Origin: Microtetraspora niveoalba
GTDB lineage: Bacteria > Actinomycetota > Actinomycetes > Streptosporangiales > Streptosporangiaceae
Direction: 5' to 3'
DNA length: 64,000 nucleotides
Assembly: GCF_001570405.1 (NCBI RefSeq)
Contig: NZ_BBYM01000050.1
Coordinates: 18,206-82,205, forward strand
The translations under genes and the position numbers were made by a program. The notes below the pieces were generated by a model, which saw only the letters and a program-made list of their open reading frames with translations, made no database searches and was not told where the DNA came from. Below, piece by piece: positions 30,201 through 36,652 of the stretch (position 1 is the stretch's first letter; every line of letters begins with the position of its first letter).

Positions 30201-30420
30201 CCCGCCGACGTACGTCGAGCACGGCGAGCTGCTGGTGGACGGCAGGCCGGCGCCGTGGCGGTTCTTCGAGGGGAAGGTCCACGCGTCCGGGGTGGAGGGG
30301 CTGGCCCGGGGGTTGGCGTGGGCGTCCGGGCAGTGGGGCGACCGCCTCGCGGTCGCGGCGCTCCTGCGCGATCCGGCGCGGGTCCCGCTGCTGCTCGCCG
30401 AGGCGGATCTGGACTCCTGA
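27271..30420 (+). CDS. Large sacsin/Hsp90-like GHKL ATPase-domain protein
   Basis: About 1049 residues. The first 170 form a GHKL ATP-binding domain: N-box LVVELAQNAADAAL, G1-like LLAANTGAPLDAEGVEGL, and lid/G2 TGAVGRFGVGFAAVVSV, as in the sacsin/Hsp90 N-terminal domain. The remaining 850 residues are Asp/Leu/Ala-rich with no domain I can name. They lack the Hsp90 middle domain and the MEEVD tail. A chaperone-like or signalling ATPase is likely but unproven. ATG at 27271 chosen (GGGGG upstream, family-like start MNDSFGTARMRETV). It converges on DUF2530. Confidence 0.85.
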   Translation: MNDSFGTARMRETVLAAWTASPARFREDANAEEDFALGGYRDRLVVELAQNAADAALRAGSPGHLRLTLRDGVLLAANTGAPLDAEGVEGLSTLRVSGKKDETGAVGRFGVGFAAVVSVCDAPSITSRKTGGVRWSREETAALVAERPELAAELTGREGHVPLLRLPFPAEPADVPDGFDTLVRLPLRDEAAERAVRRMLREAGPALPLAMPALATIEIELDGENGEDGEHGEHGATRVISADGWHFVTASGSFGPERVAELFADRPTEERARPYWQVRWAVPVGASGEPRPLPEDVPPVVHAPTPSDEPLDLPALLIATLPMATDRRHAARGPLADFIVERAADAYVELLASLPRTPRLLDLVPGLIGKGELDARIRHAILRRLPDIPLLPAVSAPEEAPDGAETAPAPRVELPDGRPGWLVPGREARVVAGPAEFLDTVAEMVPGLLPAGWPARHPALAALGVRRVELADVIDMLSGDAVKDRDPAWWRSLYEVLPADDPEAVGAVPVPLADGRLVRGPRGTLVLTNGSGGLDGGSGDGAGPLDPAVLAPLGLRIVHPGAAHPLLLRLGAAEATPRTVLEDPLTHAAVTQSLESAEPEPVAQAVLALVEAAGLSAGEAPWLAELALRGADGELYPAGDLLLADGALATLIDQDVPFGVAAPDLVERYGSHVLAATGVLDGFAVVNDADVLLDPEECDHDLDREDEWLEAVLDLLPELDVPPVAREFSAVRDLEYVADWPSALALLSRPPLRAALQPLRVLAAGDVVEVPSYTSWWLSTHPVLDGRRPTSLRLPGGDPLLFGLYGDAPAGVDEVALTMIGVRSSLAELLASHGGPEELLDLMADPSIEVDRAQLRALWVALAAVDPARVRPPSAVRAVLEGAVVVADAEDGRVLGGPDDGSVAGSEGAGEPVVVEAPDLLNLVADRPLVLAPFDLAEALSELLDLPLAGELVSGAVTSSGEERSVPQEVRSLLPTAPPTYVEHGELLVDGRPAPWRFFEGKVHASGVEGLARGLAWASGQWGDRLAVAALLRDPARVPLLLAEADLDS

Positions 30421-30447
30421 CCCGGGCTCCCGGGCGGGCCCGGTGGG

Positions 30448-30657
30448 TCAGCGGCGGCGGTCGCGGCGGCGGAGGTAGGCGAGGCCGAACAGGCCGAGGC
30501 CGACGCCCGCCGCGCAGGTCCACAACCACCGGGTGTCCTCCGGACGCACGATGAGGAGCACGATCAGCGCGACCAGCCACAACACCGTCCCGGTGAGGAC
30601 GGTCGCGGTGTCGTTGGTCCTGATCGGCTGGAGGTCAGGCCGGGGCTGCTGGCTCAC
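30448..30657 (-). CDS. DUF2530 family two-helix membrane protein
   Basis: About 69 residues: a polar N-terminus (PDLQPIRTNDTATV), a first helix (GTVLWLVALIVLLIV), a short charged loop (RPEDTRW), a second helix (LWTCAAGVGLGLFGLAYL) and a basic tail (RRRDRRR). This is the DUF2530 layout. Function unknown. GTG at 30657 preferred over a TTG three codons upstream. It sits between the sacsin-like gene (convergent) and the purine permease (divergent); the divergent gap is about 260 bases. Confidence 0.85.
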   Translation of the reverse strand: MSQQPRPDLQPIRTNDTATVLTGTVLWLVALIVLLIVRPEDTRWLWTCAAGVGLGLFGLAYLRRRDRRR

Positions 30658-30795
30658 GAGACCCAAGCTTAAAGCCCCCGCAAATCAGAGAAACGGCGGA
30701 CCAAGGCGGTGCGGGGGCGGCGGCCCGGGAGGTGAGAGTGCGGGGGCGAGCGGACGGTTCCGCAGGTCCCGCCGGGTTCGGGAGGCTCGGACTGT

Positions 30796-30865
30796 GTCAC
30801 AGAGCGGAACAGGCATCCCACCGAAGCGGTAAAATGTGGCACAAATCGGTCACAGAACCGTCACA
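30796..30865 (+). promoter_or_regulatory. Promoter region of the NCS2 permease with repeated GTCACA motifs
   Basis: GTCACA occurs three times (30796, 30849, 30860 region), twice within the 11-bp spaced pair CGGTCACAGAA / CCGTCACACTG. A TAAAAT hexamer at 30830-30835 is a plausible -10 box lying between them. The direct repeats look like sites for a dimeric regulator placed around and downstream of the promoter. I cannot name the regulator. Confidence 0.4.
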
Positions 30866-30915
30866 CTGATCACCCACCTCTTTTCGCAGGTGACACCGCC
30901 TGCCACTCTTCGCGC

Positions 30916-32400
30916 GTGAGTAACCCCATGAACCCTCGGGCCACCGGCTTTCTTGATCGTTTCTTTTTCATATCCGAGCGTGGCTCGACCATCGGCCAGG
31001 AGGTGCGCGGCGGTTTCGCCACCTTCTTCACGATGGCGTACATCGTCGTGCTCAACCCCATCATCATCGGCACGGTCGCCGACAAGACCGAGAACGTCCT
31101 CGGGGGCGGCACCGTCCCGAACTTCCCGTTGATCGCGGCGGCGACCGCCTTCGCGGCCGGAATCCTGACGATCGCGATGGGCGTCTTCGGCCGGGTGCCG
31201 CTGGCCATGGCGACCGGGCTCGGCCTGAACGCGTTCGTGGCCTTCGGCATCGCCACCCAGATGACCTGGGCGGACGCGATGGGTCTCGTGGTCCTCGAAG
31301 GAATCGTGATCGCGATCCTGGTGCTCACCGGGTTCCGGGTCGCCGTCTTCAACGCCATCCCGGCGCAGTTGAAAACGGCGATCAGCGTCGGGATCGGCCT
31401 GTTCATCGCGCTGATCGGGTTCGTCGACGCGGGCTTCGTGCGGCGCATTCCCGACGCCTCGAACACCACCGTCCCCGTGAAGCTGGGCGCGCTCGGCAAC
31501 GGGTCGCTCACCGGCTGGCCCACGCTGGTCTTCGTCGTCGGCCTGATCGTGACCGCGTTCCTCATCGCCCGCAAGTTCAAGGGCGCCATCCTCCTGGGCA
31601 TCGTCGGCACCACGATCCTGGCGATCGTCGTCGAGGCCGTCGGTAAAATCGGTCCGCAGGTGGCGCAGGGGAAGCCGGTCAACCCGGACGGCTGGGCGCT
31701 GAACGTGCCGAAGCTGCCGTCCACCTTCCTGGAGTTGCCGGACCTGTCGCTGCTCGGCCAGTTCAACCTGTTCGGGAGCTTCTCGAAGATCGGCGGGGTC
31801 GCGGCGATCCTGCTCGTCTTCACCCTCCTGCTGGCCGACTTCTTCGACACCATGGGCACCGTCGTCGGCGTCGGCCGCCAGGCGGGGCTGGTCGCCCCCG
31901 ACGGCACCATGGAGCGGACCCGCTCGATCCTGCTGGTCGACTCCCTCGCCGCGGCCGCCGGAGGCGCGGCCAGCGTCTCGTCGAACACCACCTACGTCGA
32001 GTCCGCCGCGGGCGTCGGCGAGGGCGCGCGGACCGGTCTGGCCAGCGTGGTCACCGGCGTCCTGTTCCTCCTCGCGATGTTCTTCGCGCCGCTGACGCAG
32101 GTCGTGCCGTCCGAGGCCGCCACCCCGGCGCTGGTGATCGTCGGCTTCCTGATGATGTCGCAGATCCGCGAGATCGACTTCAGCGACTACGAGATCGCGA
32201 TCCCGGCGTTCCTGACGATCGTCCTCATCCCGTTCACGTACTCGATCACCGCGGGCATCGGCGCCGGGTTCATCACGTACGTGTTCATCAAGGCGCTGAA
32301 GGGGCACGCCCGGCAGATCCACCCGCTGCTCTGGGTCGTCGCCGCGCTCTTCGTGGTGTACTTCACCGTGGAGCCGATCAAGTCCCTCCTCGGTCTCTGA
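30916..32400 (+). CDS. NCS2 family nucleobase permease (guanine/hypoxanthine type)
   Basis: A 494-residue transporter of the AzgA/PbuG branch of NCS2, with about 12-14 membrane helices. Branch signatures: RGGFATFFTMAYIVVLNP near the N-terminus, GLGLNAFVAFG, LLLADFFDTMGTVVGVG, and SSNTTYVESAAGVGEGARTGL. Proton-coupled uptake of guanine, hypoxanthine or adenine is expected from the family. No purine riboswitch is seen upstream. The GTG start lacks a good ribosome site; ATG at 30928 is an alternative four codons in. Monocistronic, closed by a strong terminator. Confidence 0.93.
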   Translation: MSNPMNPRATGFLDRFFFISERGSTIGQEVRGGFATFFTMAYIVVLNPIIIGTVADKTENVLGGGTVPNFPLIAAATAFAAGILTIAMGVFGRVPLAMATGLGLNAFVAFGIATQMTWADAMGLVVLEGIVIAILVLTGFRVAVFNAIPAQLKTAISVGIGLFIALIGFVDAGFVRRIPDASNTTVPVKLGALGNGSLTGWPTLVFVVGLIVTAFLIARKFKGAILLGIVGTTILAIVVEAVGKIGPQVAQGKPVNPDGWALNVPKLPSTFLELPDLSLLGQFNLFGSFSKIGGVAAILLVFTLLLADFFDTMGTVVGVGRQAGLVAPDGTMERTRSILLVDSLAAAAGGAASVSSNTTYVESAAGVGEGARTGLASVVTGVLFLLAMFFAPLTQVVPSEAATPALVIVGFLMMSQIREIDFSDYEIAIPAFLTIVLIPFTYSITAGIGAGFITYVFIKALKGHARQIHPLLWVVAALFVVYFTVEPIKSLLGL

Positions 32401-32439
32401 CCCGTCCCCGCCTCGTCGTACGCTGACGCCGTACGCACC

Positions 32440-32474
32440 GCGCGACCCCCGCGGTCCTTCCGCGAGGGTCGCGC
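32440..32474 (+). terminator. Terminator of the NCS2 permease gene
   Basis: GCGCGACCC..CGCGG / CCGCG..GGGTCGCGC, about 14 paired bases with a TCCTT loop, followed by TTTGCGTTTCTTT. One of the few classic stem-plus-T-run terminators in the window. Confidence 0.9.
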
Positions 32475-32529
32475 TTTGCGTTTCTTTGGTGAAGTTCGGA
32501 CCCGTGGAATACCGGCGATGCCGGGTATA

Positions 32530-32557
32530 GTTAGCAAAGGTAATGAGTCATGCTAAC
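32530..32557 (+). promoter_or_regulatory. Inverted-repeat operator overlapping the marR-like start codon
   Basis: GTTAGCA-N14-TGCTAAC, perfect 7-bp arms. The right arm begins inside the ATG of the MarR gene, and the left arm touches a TATAGT -10-like box (32526-32531); AAAGG lies between the arms. This is where an autorepressing MarR dimer would sit, blocking promoter and translation start region. Confidence 0.65.
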
Positions 32558-33011
32558 GAACGAACCCAAGACAGAGTCGATCGCGAACCTACGCACCGAC
32601 GCCGGTCTGGCGTCCGCGCTGCGCGTCTCCCTGGCGCGCCTGAACCGGCGGCTGCGCAAGCAGGCCGCGCGGCACTCCTTGACGCCCACACAGCTCGCGA
32701 CGCTGGCCGCCGTCGAACGGCACGCCGCGATGACGCCCGGCGAGCTGGCGGAGCACGAGAAGGTGCAACCGCCCTCGATGACCCGCGTCATCGCAAAACT
32801 GGAGGAGCGCGGCCTGCTGGCCCGCAGCCCTCATCCCAGGGACCGGCGGCAGGTCACCGTGAGTGTGACGGCCGAGGGAGCCTCGCTCCTCAAGGAGGAG
32901 CGGCGGACCAAGGAGGCGTGGCTGGCCCAGCAGTTGAAGGGGCTGACGCCAGAGGAGAAGGCGACGCTGAGAGCGGCGGCGCCGATCCTGGAGAAACTCT
33001 CCAAGACCTGA
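32550..33011 (+). CDS. MarR family transcriptional regulator
   Basis: A 153-residue winged-helix repressor. The DNA-binding part is LTPTQLATLAAVERHAAMTPGELAEHEKVQPPSMTRVIAKLEERGLLAR, followed by the wing SPHPRDRRQVTVSVTAEG, with N- and C-terminal helices for dimerisation. It overlaps an inverted repeat likely to be its own operator and precedes an MFS exporter gene on the same strand, the usual MarR-exporter arrangement. The ligand is unknown. ATG with AAAGG nine bases upstream. Confidence 0.94.
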   Translation: MLTNEPKTESIANLRTDAGLASALRVSLARLNRRLRKQAARHSLTPTQLATLAAVERHAAMTPGELAEHEKVQPPSMTRVIAKLEERGLLARSPHPRDRRQVTVSVTAEGASLLKEERRTKEAWLAQQLKGLTPEEKATLRAAAPILEKLSKT

Positions 33012-33178
33012 CGGGCGTCGCCGGCGGGACGGACGCCCCCGGCGCCACGCACCCCCGGGACGCCACCGGAACGAACGCCTCGGGAAACCAGGGCGTCTCG
33101 GCGGCTGACGACCCCTCGGGCGACGAGGGCGCGGAAGCGGAGAGCGGCGACACCCGTCAGGAACAGGCACGCGGCGGC

Positions 33179-34528
33179 ATGTTCCGCTCGCTGCGCAACT
33201 ACAACTACCGGCTGTTCGCGTCCGGCGGCATCGTGTCCAACGTCGGAACGTGGATGCAGCGGACCGCCCAGGACTGGCTCGTCCTCCAACTGACCGGCGG
33301 CAGCGGGTCGGCCCTCGGCGTGACCGTGGCGCTGCAGTTCCTGCCCGTGCTGCTGTTCGGGCTGTGGGGCGGGATGCTGGCCGACCGCTACCCGAAGCGG
33401 CGCGTGCTCATCGTCGCCCAGACGCTCATGGGCGCGCTCGCCCTCACCATGGGCGTGCTCACCGTGACCGGATCCGCCCAGGTCTGGCACGTGTACGCGA
33501 TGGCGTTCATCCTCGGCGTCATCTCGTGCGTCGAGGTCCCCACGCGGCAGTCGTTCGTCGTGGAGATGGTCGGCCGCGAGGACCTGCCGAACGCGATCGC
33601 GCTGAACAGCTCGACGTTCAACCTGGCCCGGGTGTTCGGCCCGGCCGTGGCGGGCGTCCTCATCTACTGGATGGGCACCGGCCCGATCTTCCTGCTGAAC
33701 GCGGCGTCGTTCGCGGCGGTGATCGCCGGGCTCGCGCTCATGCGTACGTCGGAGCTGTGCACTCCCGAGCCCGTCCCCCGGGCGAAGGGGCAGCTCCGTG
33801 AAGGCCTCAGATACGTCGGGCGGCGGCCCGACCTGCTGCTGCCGATCCTGATCGTGGGCTCGATGGCGATATTCACGCAGAGCTTCTCGACCAGCATCGC
33901 GCTCATGGCCACCGGGGTGTTCGGCGCGGGGGCGTCCTCGTTCGGCGTCGCGTCCAGCGCGTTCGCCGTCGGCGCGCTCGGCGGGGCGCTGCTCGCCGCG
34001 AAGCGGGTCAGGCCCAGCCGTCGCTTCCTGATCATCGGCGCGATCTGCTTCGGCGTGTTCCAGGCCGTCGCGGGGCTCGCGCCCGGCTATCCGGCGTTCC
34101 TGGCGTTCCTGATCCCCGCCGGGATGGCCGTGGTCACCGTGAACACCACCGCCAACGCCACCGTCCAGATGGGCGCGTCACCCGAGATGCGCGGACGGGT
34201 CATGGGCATCTACGTGCTGGTCTTCACCGGCGGCGCCCCGATCGGCTCGCCGTTGGTTGGGTGGCTGGCCGAGGCCGCCGGTCCCCGCGTGTCGGTGGTC
34301 GTGGCGGGCGTCCTCAGCCTGGTGGGCGTCGGCGCCGCCGTACTGGTGACGAGGATCGTGGCCGCGCGGATGCGGCCGGAGGAGACGCCCGACGGGGTGC
34401 CCGGTGAGATCGCGGGCGGGACGTCCGGCGGCGAGCCGGAGGCGACGCCTAACCTCAGGGAGACGCTCCGCACGCGCCGGGAGCGCGTGGGCGCGCTGGC
34501 GCGCTGGAAGCTGCGCCGCGCCGCCTGA
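33179..34528 (+). CDS. MFS exporter (EntS/MFS_3-like)
   Basis: About 449 residues with 12 helices. It begins MFRSLRNYNYRLFASGG and contains the MFS loop GGMLADRYPKRRVLIV and ALNSSTFNLARVFGPAVAG, typical of the enterobactin-exporter-like branch. It is probably controlled by the upstream MarR protein. The frame stays open for another 55 codons upstream (Gly/Asp/Thr/Ala-rich), but these contain no ATG, GTG or TTG, so the ATG at 33179 (AGGAACAGG upstream) is taken as the start. The 167 bases between the MarR stop and this start would then be leader. Confidence 0.9.
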   Translation: MFRSLRNYNYRLFASGGIVSNVGTWMQRTAQDWLVLQLTGGSGSALGVTVALQFLPVLLFGLWGGMLADRYPKRRVLIVAQTLMGALALTMGVLTVTGSAQVWHVYAMAFILGVISCVEVPTRQSFVVEMVGREDLPNAIALNSSTFNLARVFGPAVAGVLIYWMGTGPIFLLNAASFAAVIAGLALMRTSELCTPEPVPRAKGQLREGLRYVGRRPDLLLPILIVGSMAIFTQSFSTSIALMATGVFGAGASSFGVASSAFAVGALGGALLAAKRVRPSRRFLIIGAICFGVFQAVAGLAPGYPAFLAFLIPAGMAVVTVNTTANATVQMGASPEMRGRVMGIYVLVFTGGAPIGSPLVGWLAEAAGPRVSVVVAGVLSLVGVGAAVLVTRIVAARMRPEETPDGVPGEIAGGTSGGEPEATPNLRETLRTRRERVGALARWKLRRAA

Positions 34529-34656
34529 CGCACGGCGCGGATACGGAGACTCCGGGCGCCTCGCCGGTGCGGGGGAACCGGCGCCCGGGGCGCTCCGTGC
34601 GGCGGTGCGCTCCGTACGGCGATGCGCTCCGTACGGCGGTGCGCGAAAATCGGGGC

Positions 34657-35346
34657 ATGAGCAGGTTGTTCGTGGCGTTGACGCCGCCTGCCGGGGTGCT
34701 GGCGGAGATCGCCGCCGAGGTGGCCCCGAGGCGGGCCGAGTGGCCGGGCCTGCGCTGGGTGGACGACGCGCTGTGGCACGTCACGCTCGCGTTCCTCGGC
34801 GAGGTGCCCGACACCGTGCTGCCCGAGCTCGACGTACGGCTGGCGCGCGCCGCCGCGCGTCACGCGCCGATGAGGGTGTGGTTCGGCTCGGCGGGCGCGT
34901 TCCCCTCGCCCTCACGGGCGAGGACCTTCTGGGTGGGGCTCAACACCGTCCCCGCCGGCTCGGACGACCCGGAGGGCCCGGAGGGTGCCGGGAGGCGCGG
35001 AGGCTCGCGGAGCGGCGGGATGCCCGGGGACGAGCGGGGCGGGCGCCGGGAGGGCTCCCGGGGCCGCTCCGGGGCGTTCGCCGAGCCGATGGTGCGGCTG
35101 GCGGCGTCGCTCGCGGCCGGAGCCCGGCGGGCCGGGGCCGAGGAGGTGGACCGCAAGGCGTTCCACCCCCACCTGACCCTGGCCCGCTCACGACGCGGCG
35201 AGGATCTGCGCACGCTCGTGTCCTCGATGAGCGCGTTCCGGGGACACGAATGGCAGGCGGACGCCGTCCATCTGGTGCGCAGCCATCTGGGATCCCATGT
35301 TCGCTATGAGCAGGTCGCGGTCTACCCACTCGGCGGACGCGATTAG
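34657..35346 (+). CDS. thpR: RNA 2',3'-cyclic phosphodiesterase (ThpR/LigT)
   Basis: A 229-residue 2H phosphoesterase that opens 2',3'-cyclic phosphates at RNA ends. The two catalytic HxT motifs are HVTL (residue 41) and HLTL (residue 172). The N-terminal strand SRLFVALTPP is typical. About residues 99-142 are a Gly/Arg/Ser/Glu insertion not found in standard ThpR, which lengthens the protein from about 185 residues. No ligase or RNA-repair partner is near. The start is ATG; upstream lie short repeats of GTACGGCG. Confidence 0.9.
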   Translation: MSRLFVALTPPAGVLAEIAAEVAPRRAEWPGLRWVDDALWHVTLAFLGEVPDTVLPELDVRLARAAARHAPMRVWFGSAGAFPSPSRARTFWVGLNTVPAGSDDPEGPEGAGRRGGSRSGGMPGDERGGRREGSRGRSGAFAEPMVRLAASLAAGARRAGAEEVDRKAFHPHLTLARSRRGEDLRTLVSSMSAFRGHEWQADAVHLVRSHLGSHVRYEQVAVYPLGGRD

Positions 35347-35356
35347 GCTCCAATGC

Positions 35357-35440
35357 GTGGATCGTCCTCGTCGCTGGTTGCTGCCCACGGTGCTCGCGCT
35401 ACTCGTGCTCATCGTGGTGATCGGAGCGTTGCTCCGCTAG
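35357..35440 (+). CDS. 27-residue single-helix membrane peptide
   Basis: A very short frame, GTG to TAG: MDRPRRWLLP then TVLALLVLIVVIGALLR. Four Arg before a 17-residue Leu/Val/Ile helix give a strong positive-inside membrane topology. It begins 10 bases after thpR ends, on the same strand, and its stop abuts the stop of the convergent aldo/keto reductase with no base between. No recognisable family. It could be a chance frame in GC-rich DNA, but the clean hydrophobic profile and position favour a real small protein. Confidence 0.5.
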   Translation: MDRPRRWLLPTVLALLVLIVVIGALLR

Positions 35441-36409
35441 CTACCAGGCGTACTCCTCCGGAGAGGTCCTGAAGCCGGGGAAGATCTCGTCGATGCGGGT
35501 GAGCGCCTTCTCGTCGAGCTCGATCTCCAGGGCCCTCACCGTCCCGTCGAGCTGGTCCAGCGTGCGCGGGCCGATGATCGGCGCGGTGACGGCCTTCTGG
35601 TGGAGCAACCAGGCCAGACCCACGTGCGCCGGGTCCTCGCCGAGCTCGTCGCAGAACGCCTCGTAGCGCTCGATCTTGTCGCGGTGCTTCTCCAACTCCT
35701 TGACGATCGTCTCGGACGCGGAGCGGCCCTTGTCGATCTTGCGGAGGACGCCTCCGAGCAGGCCGCCCGCGAGCGGGCTCCACGGGATCAGGCCGAGCCC
35801 GTAGTCCTCGCACGCCGGGATGACCTCCAGCTCGGCCGCCCGGACGATCAGGTTGTAGTGGGACTGTTCGGAGACCAGGCCCAGCGAGTTCCGGCGGCGG
35901 GCCGACTCCTGCGCCTTGGCGATGTGCCACCCCGCGAAGTTGGACGACCCGACGTACAGGATCTTCCCCTGCTGCTTCAGGATGTCCATGGCCTCCCAGA
36001 ACTCCTCGAACGGGGTGTTCCGGTCGACGTGGTGGGCCTGGTAGAGGTCGATGTAGTCCGTCTGCATCCGCTTCAGCGACGCGTCGCAGGCGCGGCGGAT
36101 GTTGAGCGCCGACAGGCGGCCCTCGTTGGGCCAGTCGCCCATGTCGCCGTAGAGCTTCGTGGCGATGACGGTGCGCTCGCGGCGGCCGCCGCCCTTGGCG
36201 AACCAGCGCCCGATGATGTTCTCGGTGATGCCCTCGCCCTTCTTCCACCCGTACACGTTGGCGGTGTCGAAGAAGTTGATCCCCAGCTCGTGGGCGCGGT
36301 CCATGATGGCGAAGGAGTCGTCCTCCGAGGTCACGGGGCCGAAGTTCATCGTGCCGAGGCAGAGCCTGCTGACCTGGAGACCTGTGCGGCCAAGCTGTCC
36401 GTAATCCAT
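35441..36409 (-). CDS. Aldo/keto reductase
   Basis: A 322-residue TIM-barrel NADPH-dependent oxidoreductase. The start MDYGQLGRTGLQVSRLCLGTMNFG is typical. The catalytic Asp and Tyr are in FFDTANVYGW, the Lys in IATKLYGD, the His in YQAHHVD, and the NADP-binding end has GSSNFAGW, IPWSPLAGG and APIIGPRT. It resembles the YajO/AKR13-type carbonyl reductases. Substrate unknown. The ATG follows GGGTGGACGGC. It is monocistronic and convergent with the 27-residue peptide gene. Confidence 0.94.
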   Translation of the reverse strand: MDYGQLGRTGLQVSRLCLGTMNFGPVTSEDDSFAIMDRAHELGINFFDTANVYGWKKGEGITENIIGRWFAKGGGRRERTVIATKLYGDMGDWPNEGRLSALNIRRACDASLKRMQTDYIDLYQAHHVDRNTPFEEFWEAMDILKQQGKILYVGSSNFAGWHIAKAQESARRRNSLGLVSEQSHYNLIVRAAELEVIPACEDYGLGLIPWSPLAGGLLGGVLRKIDKGRSASETIVKELEKHRDKIERYEAFCDELGEDPAHVGLAWLLHQKAVTAPIIGPRTLDQLDGTVRALEIELDEKALTRIDEIFPGFRTSPEEYAW

Positions 36410-36652
36410 GCCGTCCACCCTAAGAACCTGGAGTGGACTCCAGTCGAGCGCATCGCGTACGGAAATCCGCGCGGCGGCGACCGGAACGTCGTGTGGGCCG
36501 TCGTGGCCGCCGGGTCGCGGCGGGACCGTCCCGGCGCGGTGGCCGGGTGCTCCCTTTCCGTGCCGGTGATCCCATGCTTGCGTGGGGACGGCGTCGGCGT
36601 GGGCGCGGTCGGGAATGATTGGCGCATGCGGAGCGGGACGGGGAGATTGCCG

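Noticed and set aside
27387..30282. Very long antisense frames opposite the sacsin-like gene
   Set aside because: Shadow frames of GC-rich DNA: composition is Ser/Arg/Pro/Gly or Arg/Gly/His noise, and no domain is recognisable.
30850..32322. 490-codon antisense frame opposite the NCS2 permease
   Set aside because: Asp/Arg/His/Gln-rich shadow frame; the plus strand encodes a clear transporter over the same bases.
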